A stretch of 64,000 nucleotides of DNA from Bacteroidales bacterium (lineage in GTDB: Bacteria; Bacteroidota; Bacteroidia; Bacteroidales; P3). The translations under genes were made by a program, and so were the position numbers. The stretch spans positions 100,821-164,820 of the forward strand of contig WRCN01000001.1 of NCBI GenBank assembly GCA_009783885.1, read 5' to 3'. Under the pieces are notes generated by a model that searched no databases, was not told the origin of the DNA, and saw only the letters and a program-made list of their open reading frames with translations. Below are positions 9,201-15,974 of this stretch, piece by piece. Position 1 is the first letter of the stretch. Each line of letters opens with the position of its first letter.

Positions 9201-9495
9201 CGCTCACAAAGTAAACTTCAGAGTTGCAGGACACTTACAGGCGATTGAATTTACGTTCGACATTTTGAACGTTGGAAATATGCTTAGCCCAAAATGGGGA
9301 CGTTCTTACGCAACACCATGGTCTTATTCTCCGATTACGTTTGCCGGAACTGCAAATGCTGCCGAAATCGCTGCAGGCGTTCCTGCCGGTGATGCCGTAT
9401 TCCAATTCTTGCAAGGTCCAAATTATGACCAATTCAACTTTACTGATTTCGCTTCACGTTGGAGAGCACAAATTGGGTTGAGATATACGTTCTAA
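6259..9495 (+). CDS. Oar-like TonB-dependent outer membrane receptor
   Basis: 1078 residues. An N-terminal signal peptide ends near AEAQ (residue ~27); it is followed by a carboxypeptidase-regulatory-like beta domain (SSISGRVTDGNNETLPGATV, residues ~30-110), then a TonB plug (SGLN/ISRIPSITSSVADAIRLTP, about 140-245, ending FTGGAVNAITKSGTN) and a long beta-barrel that finishes with the aromatic residue Phe (GLRYTF). This is the layout of Oar/OmpA-like receptors in Bacteroidota. The substrate is not shown by the sequence. Its position between phosphate transporters and a secreted phosphodiesterase, and the Pho-box-like repeats upstream, point to uptake of a phosphorus compound. Downstream gene follows after 78 bases. 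Confidence 0.9.
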   Translation: MKKQITILKKIIVLVTLFACWQIAEAQVTTSSISGRVTDGNNETLPGATVKATHVPSGTIYGTVTNTEGRFNLSGMRAGGPYRIEISYVGTATDIAENISLNLGENYTHNVKLRDATVDLGEVVIEGQSSFQANRTGAASSLNALEISRIPSITSSVADAIRLTPQVIVGSNGAMSFAGTNNRYNSFQIDGAMSNDNFGLTASGVNGGQAGAQPISMEAIDQIQISIAPFDVRQSGFTGGAVNAITKSGTNTITGSVFYNLTNQDLIGRYEMKNGNKSSKLGEQSQYRAGATVGGPIIKDKLFFFANYERQSNRYPNNSTLGAENSNIDPVMAQRILDTIKKLAADQGVIYNGTLPTSFEEYTNSDKAGVKLSWNINNKHQASIRWNMVAATQSNQTPNPTNLNSSDYMYEFRSNTNTFVAELQSRFSNAVSNEFRVSYVRVRDSRNPYDSPFPMISIANVRKDGATGAATVNIGNERSSVANRLDQDIWTFTNNLNWYKGDHTFTFGTHNEFFNFSNLFIQDNYGTYYFNNPDDFFAGRINQYRFQEANVAVTGDPRWAAAFGAGQLGFYVQDRWNVSRSFDLTIGLRMDIPLFFDAPAENAPFNEYAAEKGWGFKTNQKLSSTPLWSPRAGFRWNLDDENKYTLRGGVGIFTGRIPFVWLSNNFVNTGLQMLTYNTTNTTNLTLIADPYGQGANVALLAAGGSQTINVLAPDFKFAQNLRANLGIDFNFAGINWTADAIYSKTLNDVLYQNFARELTGKTVSETYASLPFDNRPMLQVVPGVAPFNQIFALSNTNEGYTYNLSLQGTKKFDFGLDVMASYAFTRSKSINSGTSSVAASNWDFNYTRGNPNNPELGFSAFNTPHKVNVAAFYSVNFFKSQTTTFGLIYQGSSGAPYSIVYAGAGNFNGDGSSSNNLIWIPTDAQVDQMNFRPTSTMTAEEQKANLKAWLARDPYLSKNRGKYFDRYADNHPFEHRFDFHFAHKVNFRVAGHLQAIEFTFDILNVGNMLSPKWGRSYATPWSYSPITFAGTANAAEIAAGVPAGDAVFQFLQGPNYDQFNFTDFASRWRAQIGLRYTF

Positions 9496-9516
9496 ACATA
9501 TCTTAAAAAGGTGAAG

Positions 9517-9554
9517 GGTCAAAGGTAAAAAACCTTAACCTTTAACCTTTGACC
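9517..9554. repeat. Inverted repeat between receptor and phosphodiesterase genes
   Basis: GGTCAAAGGT (9517-9526) and ACCTTTGACC (9545-9554) form a perfect 10-base inverted repeat. There is no U-run, so the two genes may still be co-transcribed; it may be a processing hairpin or another dispersed repeat. Confidence 0.6.
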
Positions 9555-9573
9555 AATAACCAAAATATTACGA

Positions 9574-10776
9574 ATGAAAAAGTTTTTTTTGATAATGACT
9601 GCTTTTCTTTGCTTGGGTCTTAAAGGCTTCTGCGAAGAAAAGCAGTTTGTTATTGTGCTTTCGATGGATGGTTTTCGTTGGGATTATAACCGGTTAAGCG
9701 GTACACCGAATTTGGATAAAATTGCGGAAAGAGGCGTAAAATCCGAAGGTTTGCAATCGGTCTTTCCTACAAAGACATTTCCAAGCCATTATTCAATGGC
9801 AACAGGGCTTTATCCCGATAATCATGGATTAGTTGCCAATCGATTTTTCAACCAAACGTTGCAAAAAGAATATACGATGGGAAACCGGAAAATGGTTGAA
9901 AATCCTGATTTTTACGGTGGTGAGCCGATTTGGAATACCGCTCAAAAACAAGGATTGATAACGGCCAGCTATTTCTGGGTTGGCACAGAAGCCCCGATTG
10001 GAGGTCTACAGCCAAATATCTGGAAACGTTTCGACAAAAGCATAACCTATTCGCAACGCATCGACAGTGTGATATCGTGGCTTGAACGTCCCGAAAATGA
10101 ACGGCCGCAACTCATCATGTTCTATTTCGAAGACCCTGATGGGACGACGCATCACGATGATCCCATCAACGGAAACGAAACACATCGCATCGTGAAATAT
10201 TGCGATAGTTTGGTTGGAGTCTTGGATCGCAGATTGCAAGCTTTACCGTTTGCGCAAAACATTCACTTGATCGTTGTGTCCGACCATGGCATGTCTCTGG
10301 TGGATAGCAGTCGTACGGTCTATACGCAAGACTATCTTGATCCTTTGTGGATAAGATATACTAACCGAAGTTCGCCGATGTGTTTGATGGATATTTATCC
10401 TGACAAGTTGGATTCAGCTTTAATGATGTTGCAAAATGTTCTAAATATTAGTGCATGGAAATCGTCTGATGTTCCAAGACGCTTGAATTATGGCACCAAT
10501 CCGAATATAGGAAATTTGGTTATTTTAGCAGACAGCGCATGGAGTATTGCTGAAAAACCACGAATAGGGAGACATGCAAAAGGAGACCATGGTTTCGACA
10601 ATCAAAACCGCGACATGTACGGAATCTTTTATGCTTATGGTCCGAAATTTCAAATAAACAAAGTCGTTCCGGAGTTTTTAAATATTCAACTCTACAACAT
10701 TATTGCTTATTTACTCAACCTCAAACCTGCGCAAACAGACGCAAAATTGGAAGATGTGAATTTTCTGTTCAAATGA
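9574..10776 (+). CDS. Nucleotide pyrophosphatase/phosphodiesterase (alkaline phosphatase superfamily), secreted
   Basis: 400 residues with a signal peptide (MKKFFLIMTAFLCLGLKGFC). The alkaline phosphatase superfamily metal and nucleophile residues of NPP enzymes are visible: LSMDGFRWDY (first metal Asp), FPTKTFPSHYSMATGLYP with the nucleophile Thr near residue 68, FEDPDGTTHH (Asp and His), VSDHGM (Asp-His) and KGDHGFDN (His). The enzyme hydrolyses phosphodiester or pyrophosphate bonds of nucleotides in the periplasm and could release phosphate for the nearby transporters. Probably transcribed with the receptor gene upstream; a terminator hairpin follows at 10833. Confidence 0.9.
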   Translation: MKKFFLIMTAFLCLGLKGFCEEKQFVIVLSMDGFRWDYNRLSGTPNLDKIAERGVKSEGLQSVFPTKTFPSHYSMATGLYPDNHGLVANRFFNQTLQKEYTMGNRKMVENPDFYGGEPIWNTAQKQGLITASYFWVGTEAPIGGLQPNIWKRFDKSITYSQRIDSVISWLERPENERPQLIMFYFEDPDGTTHHDDPINGNETHRIVKYCDSLVGVLDRRLQALPFAQNIHLIVVSDHGMSLVDSSRTVYTQDYLDPLWIRYTNRSSPMCLMDIYPDKLDSALMMLQNVLNISAWKSSDVPRRLNYGTNPNIGNLVILADSAWSIAEKPRIGRHAKGDHGFDNQNRDMYGIFYAYGPKFQINKVVPEFLNIQLYNIIAYLLNLKPAQTDAKLEDVNFLFK

Positions 10777-10832
10777 TATCTTCATCGATGAACACTTTAT
10801 CGTTGTAAATTTTTGGAGAAGTTTAACAAAGA

Positions 10833-10886
10833 AATGGAATATCGTAGGTGTGTATTGCTACGCCTCTACGATATTCCATTTTTTTT
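10833..10886 (+). terminator. Rho-independent-type terminator after the phosphodiesterase gene
   Basis: A perfect 16-base inverted repeat (AAATGGAATATCGTAG at 10833-10848, mate at 10866-10881) is followed by a run of T ending at 10886. The stem is AT-rich. It may work in both directions because A residues precede the left arm. Confidence 0.65.
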
Positions 10887-10888
10887 CG

Positions 10889-10896
10889 TATCTTTG
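10889..10896 (+). promoter_or_regulatory. Promoter -7 element of cinA
   Basis: TATCTTTG, an exact match to the Bacteroidota TAnnTTTG element, 21 bases before the ATG at 10918. It also argues against the longer frame that begins at 10813. Confidence 0.75.
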
Positions 10897-10917
10897 CAAC
10901 CTACAACAAAAATCAAA

Positions 10918-12153
10918 ATGACAGCAAAAATCATCTCCATCGGCAATGAACTCTTGATTGGTCAAGTCATCAACACTAATGCTGCATGGTTAGCAGAGCA
11001 GTTGAATTTAATCGGTATCAATGTTAGTGAAGTTTGGACAATTTCAGACAATGGTGATGAAATTGAACATGCTGTAAAATCAGCTATTTCAACGCATAAT
11101 CTGGTCATTACAACAGGCGGTTTGGGTCCCACCAAAGACGATATCACTAAGCAATGTTTGGCAAAAATTTTCAATGCGAAAATGGTGGTAAACGATATGA
11201 TGTTGACGAAAAATATCGCTTATTTCAAAGCACGAGGCTACGAACTGACGGAGATTAATCGCAAGCAAGCCGAAGTTCCCGATTGTTGCGAAGTGATCGA
11301 AAACACTTGCGGAACAGCTCCCGGAATGTGGTTTAACACGCCAAAAGGAGGTGTGCTGATTTCGTTGGCAGGTGTACCTTACGAAATGAAAACAATGATG
11401 GAACGCGATTTGCTACCTCGCCTAAAAGCCTTGAATGGCGGAGAAATCATCATTCACAAAACCATTATGACACATGGATTAGGTGAATCATTTTTATCGG
11501 AACGAATAGCATCTTGGGAGGACAACCTACCCTCGAATTTCAAACTCGCCTACTTGCCACAGCCCGGTATTTTACGACTGCGATTAGATGCATCGGGAAT
11601 CGACGAAAATGCTCTAAACGCAGAAATAGACAAACAACTGAATGAACTGCACCGCCTTATTCCCGAACTGATTTATGGTTACGAAAATGAAAGTTTGGAA
11701 TCTGTCGTTTTTCGCTTGTTGAAAGAAAAAAAACAAACTGTGTCCTTTGCTGAAAGTTGTACGGGTGGCTATATTTCGCACCGTCTTACCTTGTTGCCCG
11801 GAAGTTCGGAAATTTTCAAAGGTTCTGTGGTAGCGTATAGCAATGATGTCAAACAAAATTTGCTCAACGTTTCTTCACAAACACTCGAAAAATTTGGCGC
11901 TGTAAGCGAACAATGCGTGAGAGAAATGGCAGAAGGTGCAAAAAAATTGCTTCAAACGGATTATACTATTGCAGTTTCGGGAATTGCAGGCCCAAGTGGC
12001 GGAACAGACGAAAAGCCTGTCGGCACAATTTGGATTGCCGTTGCAACGCCTGAAAAAATCATTGCCGAGAAATTTTTATATGGCGATATTCGGGAGCGGA
12101 ATATCCTCAGGGCTTGTTTATCAGCGTTGAATTTGTTGCGTATTCAACTATAA
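10918..12153 (+). CDS. cinA: CinA family protein: molybdopterin-binding-like domain plus PncC nicotinamide-nucleotide amidase
   Basis: 411 residues from ATG 10918, chosen because the -7 element lies between here and the alternative upstream start and because the conserved N-terminus is MTAKIISIGNELLIGQ. The first ~170 residues form the MoCF/COG1058 domain (TTGGLGPTKDDIT), thought to act as ADP-ribose or NMN-handling pyrophosphatase; residues ~250-411 are the PncC amidase domain (SFAESCTGGYISHRL, SGIAGPSGGTDEKPVGT), which recycles NMN to NaMN. Full length for the two-domain form. Single gene, followed by ugd after its own promoter. Confidence 0.93.
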   Translation: MTAKIISIGNELLIGQVINTNAAWLAEQLNLIGINVSEVWTISDNGDEIEHAVKSAISTHNLVITTGGLGPTKDDITKQCLAKIFNAKMVVNDMMLTKNIAYFKARGYELTEINRKQAEVPDCCEVIENTCGTAPGMWFNTPKGGVLISLAGVPYEMKTMMERDLLPRLKALNGGEIIIHKTIMTHGLGESFLSERIASWEDNLPSNFKLAYLPQPGILRLRLDASGIDENALNAEIDKQLNELHRLIPELIYGYENESLESVVFRLLKEKKQTVSFAESCTGGYISHRLTLLPGSSEIFKGSVVAYSNDVKQNLLNVSSQTLEKFGAVSEQCVREMAEGAKKLLQTDYTIAVSGIAGPSGGTDEKPVGTIWIAVATPEKIIAEKFLYGDIRERNILRACLSALNLLRIQL

Positions 12154-12201
12154 TTTTGCATAAATTCGTAATTCGTAATTGATAATTCGTAATTTTTTTC
12201 G

Positions 12202-12209
12202 TATCTTTG
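12202..12209 (+). promoter_or_regulatory. Promoter -7 element of ugd
   Basis: TATCTTTG 18 bases before the ATG at 12228. Preceded by tandem AATTCGTAATT units (about 12163-12193), a simple repeat common in this genome's gaps. Confidence 0.75.
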
Positions 12210-12227
12210 TCCCAAAAAAATAAAAAT

Positions 12228-13556
12228 ATGAAAATCGTTATCGTAGGAACAGGTTATGTCGGTTTGGTTACAGGAGTTTGCTTTGCAGATGTAGGTATTG
12301 ATGTAACTTGTGTAGACATTGACAAAAACAAAATTGACAACCTAAAAAAAGGTATTTCTCCCATTTACGAACAAGGTTTGGACGAACTTTTGGAAAAGAA
12401 CATTCAACGTGGAACCATTCGTTTTTCAACGGATTTGAGCGAATGTTTGAACGAAGCCGATGTTGTTTTTTCGGCAGTTGGAACGCCTCCCGATGAGGAT
12501 GGTTCTGCCGATTTGAAATATGTTTTGGATGTAGCAAAAACTGTTGGGAAACACATGAATAAATATGTTTTGGTCGTAACGAAAAGTACGGTACCTGTAG
12601 GAACTGCTGCAAAAGTACGCCAAGCGATCCAAAGTGAATTAGATGCTCGAAAAGAGAAAATCGAATTTGACGTGGCATCTAATCCCGAATTTTTGAAAGA
12701 AGGGTCTGCGGTCAAAGATTTTATGTATCCCGAACGCATTGTGGTTGGCGTGGAAAGCGATCGTGCCGAGGAAGTGATGAAGCGTTTATATAAACCATAC
12801 ACACTCAATGGACACCCTGTTATTTTTATGGATGTGCCTTCTGCAGAAATGACGAAATATGCATCAAACGCGATGTTGGCGACACGCATCAGTTTTATGA
12901 ACGACGTGGCAAACCTTTGCGAATTGGTGGGTGCAGACATCAATCAAGTGCGCAGAGGCGTTGGTAGCGACAGCCGAATTGGTAGTAAATTTTTATACCC
13001 CGGCATTGGCTATGGCGGTTCATGTTTCCCGAAAGATGTGAAAGCCCTTGTGAAAACTGCCGAACAAAACGGCTACACCATGCGCGTTTTACAAAGCGTA
13101 GAGGAAGTAAACGACGAACAAAAAACCATTCTATTTAAGAAGTTTAAGAAATATTTCAGTGGAAATATCGCTGGAAAAACTGTTGCTATGTGGGGGTTGG
13201 CATTCAAACCCGGAACCGATGATATGCGTGAAGCGCCTGCATTGGTGTTGATTGACTTACTCACAGAAGCTGGTTGTAATGTTCAAGCATTCGACCCTGT
13301 TTCGATTGACGAATGTAAACGCAGAATTGGCGATAAAATCGAATATGCTGAAAATCATTACGATGCTCTGAATGGCGCAGACGTATTGTTTTTAACCACC
13401 GAATGGACGGAATTTCGTTTCCCGGATTGGGAGAAAATAAAGGGAATGCTGAAAACTCCGGTTATTTTCGACGGACGAAATATCTACGACAAAGATGAAC
13501 TTTTGAACGCAGGCTTTGATTACATCGGAATTGGTTTTGAATGTCTGAACAACTAA
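12228..13556 (+). CDS. ugd: UDP-glucose 6-dehydrogenase
   Basis: 442 residues; oxidises UDP-glucose to UDP-glucuronate with two NAD+. N-terminal Rossmann motif IVGTGYVGLVTG, conserved VGTPP and STVPVGTA segments, central FLKEGSAVKDF, and the catalytic cysteine in GYGGSCFPKDV near residue 265. The C-terminal UDP-binding domain contains AFKPGTDDMREAP. A TTG start at 12207 is possible on paper but lies inside the promoter element, so ATG 12228 is used. Ends one base before rfbD, so the two are an operon supplying sugar nucleotides for surface polysaccharide. Confidence 0.95.
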   Translation: MKIVIVGTGYVGLVTGVCFADVGIDVTCVDIDKNKIDNLKKGISPIYEQGLDELLEKNIQRGTIRFSTDLSECLNEADVVFSAVGTPPDEDGSADLKYVLDVAKTVGKHMNKYVLVVTKSTVPVGTAAKVRQAIQSELDARKEKIEFDVASNPEFLKEGSAVKDFMYPERIVVGVESDRAEEVMKRLYKPYTLNGHPVIFMDVPSAEMTKYASNAMLATRISFMNDVANLCELVGADINQVRRGVGSDSRIGSKFLYPGIGYGGSCFPKDVKALVKTAEQNGYTMRVLQSVEEVNDEQKTILFKKFKKYFSGNIAGKTVAMWGLAFKPGTDDMREAPALVLIDLLTEAGCNVQAFDPVSIDECKRRIGDKIEYAENHYDALNGADVLFLTTEWTEFRFPDWEKIKGMLKTPVIFDGRNIYDKDELLNAGFDYIGIGFECLNN

Positions 13557-13557
13557 C

Positions 13558-14415
13558 ATGAATATCCTTATCACAGGTGCCAACGGACAACTTGGCAACG
13601 AACTCAAAAAACGAACCGCATTACTTCCAAATGCCAATTTCCTATTTACAGATGTGGACGAATTGGATATCACAAAAGAGATAGACGTAGATGATTTTTT
13701 TAAACAAAATCAAATTGATTTCGTTGTGAATTGTGCGGCTTACACTGCCGTGGATAACGCGGAAACAGAGCAAAATCTCGCCTTGGCTATCAATTGCCAA
13801 GCCGTTGAAAATTTAGCAAAAGCCTGTTCCAAATATCATTGTTTTTTGATTCACATGTCTACGGATTATGTTTTCAACGGACACGGCTACAAACCTTACA
13901 AAGAAATAGATGTAACGGAACCTGTTTCGTTTTACGGAATTTCCAAATGGCGTGGCGAACAAATTGCAAAAACAATCGAAAAAGGTATCATCATTCGAAC
14001 ATCGTGGTTATATTCCAATTTCGGACTTAATTTTGTATTTACAATGCAAAAATTAGGTCGTTCTCATGAACTGCTCAACGTAGTTTACGACCAAGTGGGA
14101 ACACCAACATTTGCCGGACATTTAGCGGAAGCGATATGGACCATAATTCCACAATTAACCGACTGGAAAGAAGGTGTACAAATCTATCATTATTCCAACG
14201 AAGGCGTGTGCAGTTGGTATGATTTCGCCAAAGAAATTATGCAACAATGCAATCTGAAATGTCAAGTGTTTCCGATAGAAAGCAAAGATTTTCCAACGCC
14301 TGCAGCACGTCCGTTTTATTCCGTTTTGAACAAATCTAAAATCAAACAACGTTTCGGATTATCTATTCCGCATTGGACGGACGGGCTTTTGGAGATGTTG
14401 AGAAATCAAGGTTAG
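13558..14415 (+). CDS. rfbD: dTDP-4-dehydrorhamnose reductase
   Basis: 285 residues, short-chain dehydrogenase family enzyme making dTDP-L-rhamnose. Motifs: ILITGANGQLGNEL at the N-terminus, MSTDYVFNGHGYKPY, and the catalytic YGISKWRGE (Tyr-x3-Lys). Its start is directly after the ugd stop. The partner genes rfbA, rfbB and rfbC are not in the window. It is the last conserved gene before accessory array 1. Confidence 0.93.
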   Translation: MNILITGANGQLGNELKKRTALLPNANFLFTDVDELDITKEIDVDDFFKQNQIDFVVNCAAYTAVDNAETEQNLALAINCQAVENLAKACSKYHCFLIHMSTDYVFNGHGYKPYKEIDVTEPVSFYGISKWRGEQIAKTIEKGIIIRTSWLYSNFGLNFVFTMQKLGRSHELLNVVYDQVGTPTFAGHLAEAIWTIIPQLTDWKEGVQIYHYSNEGVCSWYDFAKEIMQQCNLKCQVFPIESKDFPTPAARPFYSVLNKSKIKQRFGLSIPHWTDGLLEMLRNQG

Positions 14416-14448
14416 AAATTTGGCTGTTTCAGAAATTATTTGTATCTA

Positions 14449-14480
14449 TTTGGTTATTTCAGAAATAAATCGTAACTTTG
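14449..14480 (+). promoter_or_regulatory. Promoter of small RNA 1 (homologous to promoters at 23678 and 31586-31617)
   Basis: TTTG (14449-14452), a 20-base spacer, then TAACTTTG (14473-14480). The spacer is almost identical to that of the RNA promoter at 23678-23709 and similar to that at 31586-31617, although the downstream RNAs differ. Confidence 0.75.
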
Positions 14481-14483
14481 CAA

Positions 14484-14630
14484 CATGAAAGGAACCTGTT
14501 TAGGTTAATCGCTGATTAGCGCAGACTACGAAACATCACTGCGGACTATGACTGAGACAACTGCCAAGACGTAGAAATTGGTACAAAAGTCCGCGACACT
14601 TTTGCTAAACAAGTTCCTTTCATTCTTTTT
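14484..14630 (+). ncRNA. Candidate structured small RNA 1, convergent with a PBECR-like nuclease gene
   Basis: A transcript from the promoter at 14449 would be about 145 nt and closed by an 18-pair terminal stem with one mismatch (ATGAAAGGAAC 14485-14495 with GTTCCTTTCAT 14613-14623; TGTTTAG with CTAAACA), followed by CTTTTTT, which would also terminate it. Inside, CTACG (14526-14530) pairs with CGTAG (14570-14574) and GCGGACT (14541-14547) with AGTCCGC (14588-14594); these interleave, so a pseudoknot is possible. GCAGACTACGA and GCGGACTATGA are 20-base-spaced near repeats. A seven-codon frame begins at ATG 14485. The 3' end overlaps the stop codon of the opposite nuclease gene. Confidence 0.65.
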
Positions 14631-15021
14631 TCCAAAGTAAATTTCTATCATTAAAGAATTCTTTTCGCATAACAGTCGCTGTTTTTACCTCGTAAAATTC
14701 CTTCTTCAGGGCAAAATTTAGTTCAACGGCAACAACCTTTGGTTTCCCGTTCCAAAGAACCAATAAAATAGACCGTCCAGTTCCTTTGTAAATTCGATTA
14801 AAATTGCTTACAACTAAGTCAACAAATACTTTTGGAGTTATTCCAATACCTTCCAATTCCTTTTTGTGTCTGTTGAAAATGTGTTTGAGATAATTTTCAC
14901 TAATGTAAATGTCTGCTGCTACTCTACGGATTTGCTCAGCAACTGATTTACGTAAGCGTCCTACTTTGTAATAGTGCGCTTGATCTTCAATTCGAGGTTG
15001 TGTGGTTGTTTTCTTTTTCAT
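14620..15021 (-). CDS. PBECR-like small nuclease, module copy 1
   Basis: 133 residues. The C-terminal half has the pattern I associate with phage Barnase/EndoU/ColicinE5-D/RelE-like (PBECR) nucleases of polyvalent and toxin proteins: ENYLKHIFNRHKKELE with a His-x3-Arg-His core, then SILLVLWNGKPKVVAVEL and KTATVMRKEFF. The N-terminus is basic. No membrane segment or signal peptide. The stop codon (14620-14622) lies at the base of the small RNA 1 terminator stem. The leader carries the conserved block and inverted repeat shared with the copies at 24.2 and 30.9 kb. Family is a motif-level judgement; RNA cleavage is inference. Confidence 0.65.
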   Translation of the reverse strand: MKKKTTTQPRIEDQAHYYKVGRLRKSVAEQIRRVAADIYISENYLKHIFNRHKKELEGIGITPKVFVDLVVSNFNRIYKGTGRSILLVLWNGKPKVVAVELNFALKKEFYEVKTATVMRKEFFNDRNLLWKKE

Positions 15022-15060
15022 AGTTTTTTTGTTTTGATAATTTAATAGAAATTTTTTACA

Positions 15061-15143
15061 TCTATATAACGCTCAACTTTCGATTTTCGTATATTTTTTT
15101 CTAAAAAAACGTTAAATTGTTAATAAATTGTCGAGTTATTAAC
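15061..15143 (-). promoter_or_regulatory. Conserved leader with operator-like inverted repeat, module copy 1
   Basis: The block at 15061-15093, read on the minus strand, contains TACGAAAATCGAAAGTTG followed by AGCGTTATATAGA and is shared with 24256-24289 and 30924-30958. Upstream of it, GTTAATAA (15119-15126) and TTATTAAC (15136-15143) form a perfect inverted repeat with a nine-base loop. It could be a binding site for autoregulation. A plus-strand TACCTTTG (15153-15160) next to it points away, into the cassette array. Confidence 0.6.
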
Positions 15144-15152
15144 ATTTTTTTG

Positions 15153-15195
15153 TACCTTTGTAAAAATAAACTGCGTCTATTTAAGAGTTAGATGT
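15153..15195 (+). promoter_or_regulatory. Array-1 promoter and first cassette boundary (R' site)
   Basis: TACCTTTG (15153-15160) is a -7 element driving rightward transcription into the cassettes. GTTAGATGT (15187-15195) fits the attC/attI core GTTRRRY and is the exact reverse complement of ACATCTAAC at 15791-15799, as expected for the two ends of one gene cassette. The preceding TATTTAAGAGTTAG stretch recurs at the head of array 2 (30830-30843, minus strand). Confidence 0.6.
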
Positions 15196-15241
15196 CAGGC
15201 ATGACAGCGTGGCACAATGTTAAACAAAAAATCAAAACACT

Positions 15242-15772
15242 ATGAAAAAGATTCTATTCACAACAGCAATCATTGCAATCGCCCTTTCGTTTGGCGTTTT
15301 TGCTCAATCTGGCAAAAAAAATAATGTAATTGAGGCAAAGCTTATAGAGGTTTCCCCAAATTCCTTACAAGAGTTAATGCAAACGCCCGGAATTAAAGGA
15401 AATTATGCTTATATAGGCTTGTGGGCAAGTTGGTGTCCTCCATGTATAAGAGAATTTAGATTCAAAGAAAATGTTTATGAATTACTTGCCGAATATAACA
15501 ATGTAGTTCCTATTTATATTGCAATTAGAGAGAAGGCACCGCAAGGTTGGGAAGGCAATGTAGCAAAACATAAACTCAAAGGCTATAATATATTGGCATC
15601 GGAATCGTTGGAAAAGGATATGAAAGAGAAATTAGAGATTAGTGGAGATGTTATACGAATTCCTCGTTATTTTCTGATAGACCCGCAAGGAAAAGTTGTT
15701 CATAACAACCTACCTCGCCCAAGCAAAAGTAAAGAGCTAGAGCCTATTTTAAAAAAAGAGTTAAAAAAATAG
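15242..15772 (+). CDS. Secreted thioredoxin-like (TlpA-type) protein, cassette gene
   Basis: 176 residues with a signal peptide ending near GVFAQ. A thioredoxin fold is indicated by IGLWASWCPPCIREF, the CPPC active site near residue 65, and by the cis-Pro region IPRYFLIDPQGKVV. It probably acts as a periplasmic thiol-disulfide reductase. It fills cassette 1 of array 1: the gene lies between a GTTAGATGT boundary (15187) and an attC-like site (15791-15923). No partner cytochrome-maturation genes are nearby, so its target is unknown. Confidence 0.85.
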   Translation: MKKILFTTAIIAIALSFGVFAQSGKKNNVIEAKLIEVSPNSLQELMQTPGIKGNYAYIGLWASWCPPCIREFRFKENVYELLAEYNNVVPIYIAIREKAPQGWEGNVAKHKLKGYNILASESLEKDMKEKLEISGDVIRIPRYFLIDPQGKVVHNNLPRPSKSKELEPILKKELKK

Positions 15773-15790
15773 GAGTTAGTACGATGCCCG

Positions 15791-15923
15791 ACATCTAACT
15801 TGCGGTTTGGCGCAATGGCTACTTGTCTCCGCCGAAACTTCACGGAGATAAAAAACATCACGCTGGACAGCGTAGTCGCAATAGAAACGCCGCCACTTCG
15901 CCAAGCCGCTGGCCGTTATGTGC
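15791..15923 (+). other. attC-like recombination site, long form (array 1)
   Basis: Left arm ACATCTAAC then TTGCGGTTTGGCG; right arm CGCCAAGCCGCTGG then CCGTTATGTGC. The arms are complementary over GCGGyTTGGCG and the outer YAAC/GTTA with unpaired bases between, the layout of integron attC sites. The ~85-base middle folds into smaller hairpins (TCTCCG...CGGAGA, CGCTG/CAGCG). It is over 90% identical by eye to the site at 28241-28374. Length is similar to Vibrio superintegron repeats. Confidence 0.75.
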
Positions 15924-15974
15924 AAGCGAACCAGACAGCGGTGGAGAATGCCGTAAAATATAAATGAACACAAA

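Noticed and set aside
10813..10917. Upstream extension of the cinA frame
   Set aside because: It runs through a terminator hairpin and the -7 promoter element.
14485..14508. Seven-codon open frame at the start of small RNA 1 as a leader peptide
   Set aside because: The ATG is part of the terminal stem and no similar frame occurs in RNAs 2 and 3.
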